Positions 1 through 8,516 of a DNA stretch of 64,000 nucleotides are shown piece after piece. Made by a program: the position numbers and the translations under genes. The stretch comes from JBLNCE01 sp050260415 (GTDB lineage Bacteria > Bacillota > UBA4882 > JAAYXC01): contig JBLNCE010000096.1 of the NCBI GenBank assembly GCA_050260415.1, forward strand, positions 1-64,000, given 5' to 3'. Each line of letters opens with the position of its first letter. The first letter of the stretch is position 1. The notes below the pieces were generated by a model. That model saw nothing but the letters and a program-made list of their open reading frames with translations, did no database searches and had not been told where the DNA came from.

Positions 1-2
1 TC

Positions 3-215
3 AGCCCGGACATGGGGGTCAAGGACCAGGTCGAGGGGATCGAACACTACATCACGCCGGTAACCATGGGCTTGATCCAGAACCTCATCGGCTATTTTAC
101 CGCGAACCCTGATGCCTTGGATGCGCTAGGCAACCGGCGTTCGCACGGGGCATCCCGGGGACCGAAGGATTTGGGAGAGCTCAGGGCCTGGTCCTTCCGG
201 CACAGTATGGATTAA
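3..215 (+). CDS. 3' end of an unidentified gene (partial)
   Basis: An open frame enters from the left edge and stops with TAA at 213-215, leaving about 70 residues. The last third is rich in Arg, Gly and Ser. No motif is recognisable, and the start lies outside the window or this is a chance frame. An internal ATG at 12 has no ribosome site visible in the few bases available. I cannot assign a function. Confidence 0.3.
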   Translation, partial: SPDMGVKDQVEGIEHYITPVTMGLIQNLIGYFTANPDALDALGNRRSHGASRGPKDLGELRAWSFRHSMD

Positions 216-665
216 CCGGCACCGGCCCGTTCGGTGCCATACGCCGGGTCGTCCAGGATAACAGGACTTTCATCACGGTTCCTCCTTTTTCGTCCTCGCC
301 CAGGCCAACCGCGCCTGCCTTCAAGCACCCTCAGAACCTGCCCCGCCGGCCGCCGCCGTGGGTGATGACCGCATCACGGCACCGATCGGCAATGCGCAAT
401 ACACCGCGAGGTAGCATATTTGACCTCTCATCACCTATCCCGCCTCTCAGTCCGAGAAGTAGTCGTATGCTTGCGAGAGTTCGGCCGGTAAGATTTACGT
501 TTCGCCGGGGTCTTCGAGGAGCCGGAGACATCTTTTCCTCGCCGGAGGGGGGAGAATAAGCGGAGGGAAATACCTTGGCGCTTTTAGCCCTGGTTGGGAA
601 GGCCGCAACCCATCCCCGGCGAGCACCTCCCATAGGCCGTGCGGCATGACGAGGAGGCCGCGTGT
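216..665. other. Gene-free stretch, 450 bases
   Basis: Short frames run through this stretch on both strands but none has a ribosome site or recognisable motif. The last 15 bases hold the GAGGAGG ribosome site (651-657) of the DUF3793 gene. I see no convincing terminator or riboswitch. Confidence 0.5.
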
Positions 666-1493
666 TTGGACCGGGCATTGTGGGGTAGGTTCATCGCGAT
701 CCGCGAGCTGCTGGACGATCCGGATTACCTCGCGGCGACGATCGCTTTCGGCGCCGCGCCCACTTTGGCGGGGATCAAACCAGCCACTTTGCTCGCATTC
801 ACCAGCGGCGGCCGCGACCTGCACGGGCTGTGGGGAAGGTTCAAACACGAGGCGGCGGCCTTGTTAGCCCTGGAATACTTCGAGCTCGTGCGGGCGGCAA
901 CGCGGACGCTGGTCCTTTTTTACCGGCGCGGGGCGCTGGAAAAGCAGTTGGCGGATCCGGGAATCGCGTCGTTTCTGACTGATCTTGGTTACGAAACGGG
1001 CGCGTCGCCAGCGGACACCTTGCTGGATCTGCGCGGGCGATCCGGGTCTACCTTCCCCCACGAGATCGGGGTCCTCCTCGGCATCCCCGTCGAGGATGTC
1101 AGGAGCTTCATGGAGCATGGGGGCAAGGACTGCCTCTGCTCCGGATACTGGAAGGTCTATCACGATCCCGCGCGGGCCGGGAGGATCTTTCGGGCGTACG
1201 ACCGGGCTAGAAACGCGGCGGCGGCTGCGTTTCTTGACGAACACGGTCAGCCATGTCCTGCCGGGACCGCCGCCATTAATGGTAAGTGCCCCCTGGCGCG
1301 GGCCGGCGTGGCATCGAGATTAGCTGTCCTGCCTGCAGCGGGGGAAACGTCCATCGGAACGAGGGCGACGGACCGGGCCTGGCCGGCGTCCCTGGGGACG
1401 CAAGCGGCCGGTGCCGCGGGTGTAATGCCCGCCGATCCATGGAAACCGGGACTCTCGCTTGGCGTTTTTAGGAAGGGAAACCGGTACCCATAG
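666..1493 (+). CDS. DUF3793 family protein
   Basis: Soluble protein of about 275 residues matching the DUF3793 family, whose function is unknown and which is found mainly in Clostridia and relatives. The family core is visible at about residues 120-190: FPHEIGVLLG, a GKDCLCSGYWKVY segment with paired cysteines, and a following aromatic FRAYDRAR stretch. The last ~80 residues, rich in Ala, Gly and Pro with a CPAG...GKCPLA cysteine pair, go beyond the usual family length. I prefer the TTG start at 666 because GAGGAGG lies 8 bases upstream. A GTG at 639 is in frame but has no ribosome site. It stands alone, about 100 bases before the ABC operon. The family assignment is fairly sure; the role is not known. 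Confidence 0.75.
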   Translation: MDRALWGRFIAIRELLDDPDYLAATIAFGAAPTLAGIKPATLLAFTSGGRDLHGLWGRFKHEAAALLALEYFELVRAATRTLVLFYRRGALEKQLADPGIASFLTDLGYETGASPADTLLDLRGRSGSTFPHEIGVLLGIPVEDVRSFMEHGGKDCLCSGYWKVYHDPARAGRIFRAYDRARNAAAAAFLDEHGQPCPAGTAAINGKCPLARAGVASRLAVLPAAGETSIGTRATDRAWPASLGTQAAGAAGVMPADPWKPGLSLGVFRKGNRYP

Positions 1494-1588
1494 CGAAATC
1501 TAACCCGCAATCCCGATTATGCCGATATTTAAGCCAGAAGTGCCGGACAAACGCCATATTTCAAGTACCGCGGAGGTGGTCTACAGAA

Positions 1589-2497
1589 ATGTCAACCGAG
1601 TTGGCGATCGCCTGCAAAGATCTCTGCATGAAGTACGGGCGTCACCAAGTCCTACGCGGGGTGGACCTCGGGATTCCGACCGGATCCATCTTCGCCCTTC
1701 TGGGGACGAACGGCGCCGGCAAGACGACACTCATCCGGACCTTGCTGGGCTTGTTACCGCGCGGCGGCGGCGTCTCCGTTCTCGGCGAGGACCCGTGGGT
1801 GGCCGGCGCCGCGCTCCGTCAACGCATCGGCTATGTCTCCGAGGAACAAGGCCTCTACGGCTGGATGAGCGTCGCGCAGCTCATCGAGTTCTGCCGCGGT
1901 CTCTACGATCGCTGGAACCAGGACCTTGTCGCCGACTATCTCCGCCGGTTCTCCCTGCCGCCCCAAAAGCGCATCGGGACGATGTCCAAAGGGCAAAAGG
2001 TCCGTCTGGCCCTGATTTTATCCCTGGCGCCCGAGCCGGAACTACTGATCCTGGACGAACCCATGAGCGGGCTGGACCCCTTGGCGCAATACCAGTTTCT
2101 GCGTATCATTCAAGAAGTGGCGGTGACCCGCGACCGCACGATCTTTTTTTCCACCCACAACTTGACTGATGTCGAGGCGATCGCCACGCACGTGGCCATC
2201 CTCGATGAAGGCGTGATCAAGATCACCGGCACCATGGCCGAGGTGCGCGCCTCCGTGCGGCGCCTGCAGGTGCCCCGCGCGGAAGGAGGTTCGCCGCCTT
2301 ACCCCGCCGCGTTGCTCCTCGATACCGATGCGGCCACGGCCACCTATTTGATCCCGAACGCACCCGGTATGGCGGAATCGGCCGCCGCCGGGCAAGCCAT
2401 GCGCGGGAAAGTAGACGAGGCCACCTTGGCCGATGTCTTCCTGTATTTTTGCGCAAGGGGGCGGGACAATGCGGACGGTTTTGTCTCCGCTTCTTAG
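1589..2497 (+). CDS. ABC transporter ATP-binding protein (ABC-2 exporter type)
   Basis: Cytoplasmic ATPase of an ABC-2 type transporter. Walker A is GTNGAGKTT at residues 39-47, the signature is MSKGQ near 135, Walker B is LLILDEP near 155, and the switch His is in STHNL. A ~70-residue C-terminal extension follows the ATPase core. Length and motifs resemble the BcrA/YtrB group. The ribosome site GGAGGTGGT at 1572-1580 fixes the ATG start. It is first in an operon with two permease genes; its 3' end overlaps the next gene by 29 bases, so the three genes are probably translated together. Substrate unknown. Drug, peptide or lipid export are all possible, and some proteins of this type regulate rather than transport. 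Confidence 0.88.
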   Translation: MSTELAIACKDLCMKYGRHQVLRGVDLGIPTGSIFALLGTNGAGKTTLIRTLLGLLPRGGGVSVLGEDPWVAGAALRQRIGYVSEEQGLYGWMSVAQLIEFCRGLYDRWNQDLVADYLRRFSLPPQKRIGTMSKGQKVRLALILSLAPEPELLILDEPMSGLDPLAQYQFLRIIQEVAVTRDRTIFFSTHNLTDVEAIATHVAILDEGVIKITGTMAEVRASVRRLQVPRAEGGSPPYPAALLLDTDAATATYLIPNAPGMAESAAAGQAMRGKVDEATLADVFLYFCARGRDNADGFVSAS

Positions 2498-4103
2498 GAA
2501 AGAATTCCGGCAGAACCTTCTCGTTTATCTGACCCCGCTGCCGATCCTGTTCCTGGTCCTGTTCTTGCGGGCACGGGGCGACTTCGCGGATCCTGAATCA
2601 TGGCTGTATACGGTCTTCACGCTTGCCGTCCCTCTCACGCTGGCGGTCGCCTTCGGATTACAGGCCTTTGACATTGAGGTAAACGCTCAGACCAGGGACT
2701 TTCTACTGGTCAAACCCCTGTCGACCGGGAGGATCGTGCGGGAAAAATTCGGCCTCGGTTGGCTGATCCTTATTTTCTGGACCGCGGCCTTCAATCTGGC
2801 CGTGGACCCGACTTATCTCAGCTGGGCCGCGCCCATGCCCGTCTCGACCTGGCTCGGCGCCATCATCTTCTGTTGGGCCACCCTGGTCTATGGCGCCAGT
2901 TACCTCGTGGGCCTCCTCGTGCCCGGGCCAAAGAAGATGCTCCTGGCCAGCCTGGTGGGAGCCGCGGCCGTCGCCTGGCACTTCTTGACTTGGTCGTCAT
3001 GGACGACGTTTCTGGTGCACAGGTCATTCTTTATCAGCCGGTCCGCCATGCTGACCATGCTCTTCTACGCGCTCGGCATGGCTGCCTTTGCGGCAATCAT
3101 GGGCTTACTCCTTACCCTGACGGCCTGGTTCTTGAGAGGACGTCCCGCGCTCGGACGCAACCGGGTTTTTCGCTTCTCTCTGCTTACCGCCTTTTTCCTG
3201 CTCCTCACCGGTCTGGTGGCGGACTTCGGTTTCCCGGCGCCTATCCGTGCCGCGGATTTCCTTGGCCTCGAGCTTTTTGACCTGGAACAGCCTTTTTGGA
3301 CAAACGCCGGCGCGTGGAGGCCCGACGGGAAGATGCTGGCGGTCGCCGGGCCGGATGGCGCTTTGGGCCTGGCCGCGCCGGGCGGTAAACCACGCCTGAT
3401 CTACAAAGGCCAGGCGGCTGAGGGCCTGACCATCGAAGACCTCTCCTGGTCCCCCGACGGCAAAAAACTGGCCTTCAGCTACGATGGGGCCGTCTATGTC
3501 CTGCGGCTGGGGGAAGAGCAACCCGTGCTGCTCGGGCAAGGCTCTTCGCCTTGCTGGGCGCGGACCTCGGATGCCGTCCTCTATACGGAAGCGAGTTCCC
3601 CCTGGCGTGAGCGACGCAATGGCGCCACCATTACATTATATCGGTTGAATCTGCGCAAAGCCGACTTGGCTAGCGGCCGGTCGGCGCCGTTCGCACAATT
3701 GGTGGTCCAGGGCACCACGTGGTATTGGGATTCGGCCACGAACGACTTCATGTTCGTCGACATCTTCGGCCAGGTTCATGTTCTGCGCGGCGGCGCGGAC
3801 CAACCGGTGCCGCTGCCGGGCCTGCATGGGAGTGTTTCCTGGCATCGGTTCCATCCCCTGCCGGGGAAGGACGACCGTTACCTGATCGCGGTCATCTCCC
3901 TGATCGGCCTTGATCGTGAGGAATATGACGTACACTGCTACGAGTTCGACGCCCGGACGTTACGCGTGGACTATCTGCGCAAGCTCCCCGGACAACGCCT
4001 CACCAACCTCATCCTCGATCCCGCGACCGGGAGCTGCCTCATCGGTCATAACGGCGTCTACCGGCGGGTTGACCTCCGCGGCGGCAAGGGGGGGCGGAAA
4101 TGA
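2469..4103 (+). CDS. ABC-2 permease fused to a TolB/WD40-like beta-propeller
   Basis: Membrane protein of 544 residues. Residues ~1-265 form an ABC-2 type permease: an amphipathic start (LLRKEFRQN), about six to seven hydrophobic segments, and the cytoplasmic motif QTRDFLLVKPLS typical of ABC-2 permeases. Residues ~270-540 form propeller-like repeats, including WSPDGKKLAFSYDG, as in TolB/PD40 blades, probably outside the membrane. The ATG at 2469 follows a GGGGGCGGG ribosome site; an in-frame codon at 2433 would lie deep in the ATPase gene. Its stop overlaps the next gene by 4 bases (ATGA). The next gene has the same architecture, so the two probably form a heterodimer. Permease-propeller fusion is unusual; see findings. 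Confidence 0.8.
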   Translation: MRTVLSPLLRKEFRQNLLVYLTPLPILFLVLFLRARGDFADPESWLYTVFTLAVPLTLAVAFGLQAFDIEVNAQTRDFLLVKPLSTGRIVREKFGLGWLILIFWTAAFNLAVDPTYLSWAAPMPVSTWLGAIIFCWATLVYGASYLVGLLVPGPKKMLLASLVGAAAVAWHFLTWSSWTTFLVHRSFFISRSAMLTMLFYALGMAAFAAIMGLLLTLTAWFLRGRPALGRNRVFRFSLLTAFFLLLTGLVADFGFPAPIRAADFLGLELFDLEQPFWTNAGAWRPDGKMLAVAGPDGALGLAAPGGKPRLIYKGQAAEGLTIEDLSWSPDGKKLAFSYDGAVYVLRLGEEQPVLLGQGSSPCWARTSDAVLYTEASSPWRERRNGATITLYRLNLRKADLASGRSAPFAQLVVQGTTWYWDSATNDFMFVDIFGQVHVLRGGADQPVPLPGLHGSVSWHRFHPLPGKDDRYLIAVISLIGLDREEYDVHCYEFDARTLRVDYLRKLPGQRLTNLILDPATGSCLIGHNGVYRRVDLRGGKGGRK

Positions 4104-5686
4104 ATTCGATATCGGTGCGGGCCAGGGTTGTTTGGTGCCTTCTCAGAAGCGAGATCCATCAGAATAAGCTCATCTACTTGCTCCCGCTCCCGTTTTTCCT
4201 GATCCTGTTCGTGCGATTGCTCATCGTGGGGCAGACTTACGCCCCAGGGACGCGCGCCTCCACGGCGATGCTGGTGGCGGGGGCCATCTTGGCCATCGTC
4301 TATGGCCAGCAGGCTTTTGCCGCTGAATCCGACCGCAAGACCCTCGATTTTCTTCTCTCGCGTCCCGTATCCGCGGCGCTCCTGACCGCGGTCAAATACT
4401 TAACGAATATGGGCGTCTACTTGGGCTGGCTAGCCTTATCCGCCTCATGCCTGAGGCTTGACCTCTCCCGGCTGCCCGTGGCGGACGCCAGCGCCTCCGC
4501 TTGGGTCGTTTTTTGCCTCCTTACGCTGGCCGGGATGAGCTTTTTGGCCGGCTTATTGACCCGCGGCGCGGAAAGGCTGCTGGCCACGGTCCTGCTGGCC
4601 GGCGGATTCGCCGGGGCGTGCTACGCCCTATGGAATCGGGTGCTGGCCTTGGCGGCGGCCAGGTTTTTTTGGACGGATGTGCCGCCGCATGTCTATGGTT
4701 TAATCGCCATCGGCCTCCCCATGATCCTGCTCATCTGCGTCCTCCTTACCCCGCCGGTCGTCGCGCAATGGTTGCTGCGCGGCCGTACCGCCATGCTCCG
4801 GTACCGCCCCCTATGGCGGTTGCTGATCGTCTGGGGAACGCTCCTGCTCGTCGTCGAGGGCGCCCGCGCCACGCTCGGACCGTCTGTATGGCCCTTGCCC
4901 CATGAGTTCGCTGACGGAGGCACCGGTGACTGGCACCCGCGCGTGGGGGTAGTGGTCGCCGGACCGGCAATCGGCGGCCGTGTGGATGATTTGGCCGTGG
5001 CGCGCCTGGGTGGCCGGGCACGCGTGATCTACCGTGGCCGGCGCCTTCATTCTCCGCGTTGGGCACCCGACGGCAAGGCCGTGGCCTTTGTGGAGGACGG
5101 CTGGATCAAGGTGCTGCGCGGACGGCAGGTGGTCCGGATCGCCAGAGGCAATTACCCGTCTTGGGCGGCTGACGGGGAGAGCCTGGTGTATGCGGAGACT
5201 GCCGGTAGAGACTACAAAGCGAGAGCGATCTGGCGCGCTTCCATACGCGCGGGCACACGCGAGCGTATCTGGGAGCGGGAGACGAAGCCGCTGGGATTGG
5301 TCTGGGATTCCGTCCGGGCTAGACTGTTTATCTTTGACCGCGATGGGACGCTGCGTGAGATCGACCTGCGCCAACGGACGGAAACGTCGATGCCAATCCC
5401 CACGCCTGTCCAGATCGTCATGCAGAACCCTTGGGGCACTTTGGGACCCGACGGCGATCTCTATCTCTCCGTTTCTTACGGGCGCGAAGCGCATCTGTTC
5501 ATATACTGCCCGGGTGAGGGCGAGGTCAAGGCCTTCGACGATGTCTCCGGCCGGGTCTCGCCGGTGCTGCCGGTCTTCATCTCCCCCGCGGAGCGGGGTT
5601 ACCTCTGGCCGCGGACCGACCGGGCTTATGAGTACCGGGGGTTCCTGCCCGAGCACGACCACGACCACGAGCACGATGAAGAGTAA
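4100..5686 (+). CDS. ABC-2 permease fused to a beta-propeller, second subunit
   Basis: Paralogue of the upstream permease, 528 residues. The N-terminal half has hydrophobic segments and the motif RKTLDFLLSRPVS, equivalent to the partner's TRDFLLVKPLS. The C-terminal half carries blade-like repeats such as WAPDGKAVAFVEDG. The protein ends in an acidic, His-rich tail (EHDHDHEHDEE) that the partner lacks and that could bind divalent metal. Start ATG overlaps the upstream stop as ATGA, indicating translational coupling. The two permeases probably pair around the ATPase encoded at 1589. No biosynthetic or resistance genes adjoin the operon to suggest a substrate. Confidence 0.8.
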   Translation: MNSISVRARVVWCLLRSEIHQNKLIYLLPLPFFLILFVRLLIVGQTYAPGTRASTAMLVAGAILAIVYGQQAFAAESDRKTLDFLLSRPVSAALLTAVKYLTNMGVYLGWLALSASCLRLDLSRLPVADASASAWVVFCLLTLAGMSFLAGLLTRGAERLLATVLLAGGFAGACYALWNRVLALAAARFFWTDVPPHVYGLIAIGLPMILLICVLLTPPVVAQWLLRGRTAMLRYRPLWRLLIVWGTLLLVVEGARATLGPSVWPLPHEFADGGTGDWHPRVGVVVAGPAIGGRVDDLAVARLGGRARVIYRGRRLHSPRWAPDGKAVAFVEDGWIKVLRGRQVVRIARGNYPSWAADGESLVYAETAGRDYKARAIWRASIRAGTRERIWERETKPLGLVWDSVRARLFIFDRDGTLREIDLRQRTETSMPIPTPVQIVMQNPWGTLGPDGDLYLSVSYGREAHLFIYCPGEGEVKAFDDVSGRVSPVLPVFISPAERGYLWPRTDRAYEYRGFLPEHDHDHEHDEE

Positions 5687-6107
5687 GGGAGGAGCGGGTT
5701 ATCTCCAGCGGGATAAGGGGTCTGGCTATGTTCTGGACAACGGTTGATCCTGCAGCTGTAGATGCTCGGGCCGACGGCGCCCTCAGAGGACGCCGCCACA
5801 CCGGAGCGAGGAAGTCGCATCCGGCGCACCCGGCGCGGTTGCGCGACCATCCCCGTTGTAAAGAAACTTCTGCTTTAGCGTCTCGGCAAAACGCGATGAA
5901 TCACCGCGTTTTCCCGAGACGGAGACTTTGTTGTTTCTTTACAACGTAGGTCAGGAGAGTGCGCCTCCTCATCCTTGAGGCCTCCCTGGCGAGCAGGCTT
6001 GCCAACATCCTGTCGAAGAGGAGGACGGATAGTGCCTCCCGCGACCCAGACTAGTCGACATATGAAAGCTTATACGACCCTGCAAACCTGACACAGTAGT
6101 GTTGTAG
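5687..6107. other. Gene-free stretch between converging genes
   Basis: Lies between the end of the exporter operon (plus strand) and the end of the sulfatase gene (minus strand). It contains the long inverted repeat at 5854-5946, listed separately. No reading frame here has a ribosome site. Confidence 0.6.
5854..5946. repeat. 93-base long inverted repeat (nested dyad)
   Basis: The outer arms, 5854-5867 (CGTTGTAAAGAAAC) and 5933-5946, are perfect 14-base inverted repeats. The inner arms, 5881-5895 (TCTCGGCAAAACGCG) and 5905-5919, pair at 14 of 15 positions around a 9-base loop. Thirteen unpaired bases on each side form a symmetric internal loop. It sits between converging genes, so it may be a bidirectional terminator, a structured RNA or a MITE-like element. 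It has no coding capacity. Confidence 0.65.
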
Positions 6108-7553
6108 TCACGCATACATCTTCTCGATCCAACTCAAAGCGGTGTCGTCTTCGATCCGGCGCAGGTGGCGGCAGAGACGGGCATAAAGGTCCTTCTTTAC
6201 CCCATCGTACTCAGGGTCATCGATCCGGTTGACCAGTTCGTCCGGGTCGCGCCTGAGGTCATAGAGTTCGTGGAGATCGGAGAGATTGGCGATCAGCTTG
6301 TAGTCCCTGGTCCTCACCACCCGCTGGGCGTACGGTACTTGGTGACCGTGAAACTCCAGGAAGACTTCGTCCGGCCAAGGCTCCGCGCTCGTCCCGTTCA
6401 GCAGGGGAAGGAGGCTGCGCCCGTCCAGGTGCGACGGTACCGGCACACCCGCCAGATCGATAAAGGTCGCCGTGAGATCCATCAGGGTAACGAAGTTCTC
6501 TGCCCTTTTATTTCGGAGACCGCCGGGAAGCTTGGCAAGATACGGAATCCGGTAGATGTCGTCGTACGCGGCCGGACCCTTATCGTTCAAGCGATGGTTC
6601 CCCTCGAACGACCCGTGGTCCGTGGCGAAAAAGACCGCCGTTTCCTCTTCGAGCCCGCATTCCCGCAGCGCCGCAAGTACTCGCCCGATCTGATCATCGA
6701 TCATGGTCACATAGCCCCAATACATGGCGATTATCTGCCGCCATTGCTCGCGGGTCAGGCTGTCGGCGGCCCAGAGATGTGAATATAGCTTGTGAATATG
6801 CGGCTTGTGCGCGAACGTCTCGTCGAAAGCGCCGGGCAGGACCACGTCCGCGGGATCATACATGCGCGCGTACTTTTCCGGCAGATAGTAGGGAAGGTGC
6901 GGGCCAAAGATGTGGAAGCTCAGGAAGAACGGGCGGCCATTCTGCCTGTAATCGCGGGCGTAGGCACGAAGTTTCTCGAGGGTCCTCTCCGCCAGATAGT
7001 AGGTGAAGGTTCCCTCCACGGGACCGTTGTATACACCGGCGACCGTCGTGCCCGGTTTACCGTTCGGCAGCATGCCGCCGATCTCGTCCCGGACGGTAAA
7101 GTCCGGCAGGTTATGGTCCTTGAGGTATTGCAGATAGTCCGGGTGATCCCGCGTTTCATCCCATCCCGGGTAGAAGTGGCCTTCGAAACCGAACTCCGCC
7201 GGGCTCTGTTTGCCGATGTGCCACTTGCCGATGCTGGCGATGTTATAGCCCGCCTGGCGGAGATAATGGGAGAACGGCGGGAACTTCTCGTTGAGCGTCA
7301 CCGGCGCGCCCCAAGTCTTCTTGGGGTTGGTGACCAAGAGGTGCTTTTGTGGATAGACGCCGCTGAGAAGCGAGGCCCGGGCCGGTGTGCAGACGGCCGT
7401 GGGCGTGTAGGCCTCTTCAAAAAGCACGCCTTCGCGCGCAATCGCATCGATGTTGGGCGTACGGCAGACTTGATTGCCATAACAGCCCAGGGTATCCCGG
7501 CGCTGCTCGTCCGTGAAAAATAACATAATGTTCCTGGCCCGTTCTTGCTTCAA
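6108..7553 (-). CDS. Sulfatase (type I, formylglycine-dependent)
   Basis: Sulfate-ester hydrolase of 481 residues. The formylglycine motif CTPAR begins at Cys55. The N-terminal metal-binding part includes FFTDEQRRD with Asp15, and the later motif ATDHGSFEGNH supplies further metal ligands. Intact length and motifs indicate a working enzyme. No signal peptide is evident, so it may act in the cytoplasm or be exported by another route. The TTG start at 7553 follows GGAGG with 8 bases between. It lies 159 bases downstream of a HAD hydrolase gene on the same strand, a neighbourhood repeated at 50.8-53.4 kb. The sulfated substrate is unknown. Maturation would need a formylglycine-generating enzyme or anSME, which is not in this window. 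Confidence 0.9.
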   Translation of the reverse strand: MKQERARNIMLFFTDEQRRDTLGCYGNQVCRTPNIDAIAREGVLFEEAYTPTAVCTPARASLLSGVYPQKHLLVTNPKKTWGAPVTLNEKFPPFSHYLRQAGYNIASIGKWHIGKQSPAEFGFEGHFYPGWDETRDHPDYLQYLKDHNLPDFTVRDEIGGMLPNGKPGTTVAGVYNGPVEGTFTYYLAERTLEKLRAYARDYRQNGRPFFLSFHIFGPHLPYYLPEKYARMYDPADVVLPGAFDETFAHKPHIHKLYSHLWAADSLTREQWRQIIAMYWGYVTMIDDQIGRVLAALRECGLEEETAVFFATDHGSFEGNHRLNDKGPAAYDDIYRIPYLAKLPGGLRNKRAENFVTLMDLTATFIDLAGVPVPSHLDGRSLLPLLNGTSAEPWPDEVFLEFHGHQVPYAQRVVRTRDYKLIANLSDLHELYDLRRDPDELVNRIDDPEYDGVKKDLYARLCRHLRRIEDDTALSWIEKMYA

Positions 7554-7712
7554 GATGATAACCTCCAGTTACATTTGATCGGCATCGGGATCGCGTTCGG
7601 AATCGATACCACCCATGCGAATCCTCGTAAACCCCTTCGACCCCGATTCCGACCCCGGGATCGGCTTCCTCCGACGTCAACCTGTCGGTATACGATCAAG
7701 GGAAATTCCACT

Positions 7713-8468
7713 CTAGCCGGCGGACTCCGCCGCGAGACACCCGGGCGGAAAGACGAACGCGCCGGGCGCATGATAGATATCCGGGTATTTCTCGAGCAGC
7801 GCGGGCAGCTCTTGCACGGTCTTTATCCTGAGGCCGTTCCAGGCGCCGTAAAGCCCGGCCCTGTCCACCTGGACGGCGGGCATGCCAAAGTTGTTGGCTC
7901 CCCGCACATCCATGGCCAGGCTGTCCCCGATGTAGAGACACTCCTCGGGCTTCTTACCGAGCGCTTCGCAGCTATGTTGAAAGATACGCGGATCGGGCTT
8001 GGCAAAACCGATCAGCTTGGAATCAAAGATCCGGTCGAAGTACGCCACGAGACCGCCGTCTTCGAGCTGCTCCCTGACCCGACCGTCGGTGTTGGAGATG
8101 ATTGACATGCCATATCCCATCCGCTTCAACCGGGTCAGCGTTTCCGCCACCCAAGGATAGGTGACGTTCCAGATGTTACGCCGCTTGTGCACCTCCAGGA
8201 TGGCGTCCTTGATCGCCTCCGCGTGCTCCGGGCTCACGCCGAACTCTTCCAGAACCACGCGGAAGAAATGCCGGTGGCCGAAGATCTCTTGCTGCGGTAC
8301 ACCCCGCCTCCGTTCCTCATCATGCCTCTGCCCCAGCGCGGCCAGGCGGCGGGAGAAGTCGTCCGGGTCGATCTGGTAGGCGAACCTGGCCGCTTCCCGG
8401 CGAAAGACTTCGGCTGACAGGAAAACCAGCGTGCCCCCGGCGTCAAAGAACAAGTACGGCCGTTTCAT
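7713..8468 (-). CDS. HAD-superfamily hydrolase, copy 1
   Basis: Putative phosphatase of 251 residues. Motif I is FFDAGGTLV with nucleophile Asp9, where the usual second Asp is Gly. Motif II is IISNTDGR, motif III Lys is in GFAKPDPR, and motif IV is YIGDSLAMD. A four-helix cap lies between motifs I and II. The ATG at 8468 follows AGGTGG; an upstream in-frame start at 8495 lacks a site. A close paralogue lies at 50765-51523 and shares the tail APGAFVFPPG. Both copies sit beside sulfatase genes. Losing the second Asp of motif I affects general acid/base function, so the activity may differ from that of standard HAD phosphatases. Confidence 0.85.
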   Translation of the reverse strand: MKRPYLFFDAGGTLVFLSAEVFRREAARFAYQIDPDDFSRRLAALGQRHDEERRRGVPQQEIFGHRHFFRVVLEEFGVSPEHAEAIKDAILEVHKRRNIWNVTYPWVAETLTRLKRMGYGMSIISNTDGRVREQLEDGGLVAYFDRIFDSKLIGFAKPDPRIFQHSCEALGKKPEECLYIGDSLAMDVRGANNFGMPAVQVDRAGLYGAWNGLRIKTVQELPALLEKYPDIYHAPGAFVFPPGCLAAESAG

Positions 8469-8516
8469 CCAGTGGATACCACCTATACATCTCATTTGGG
8501 CGTGCCAAATGTCTTA

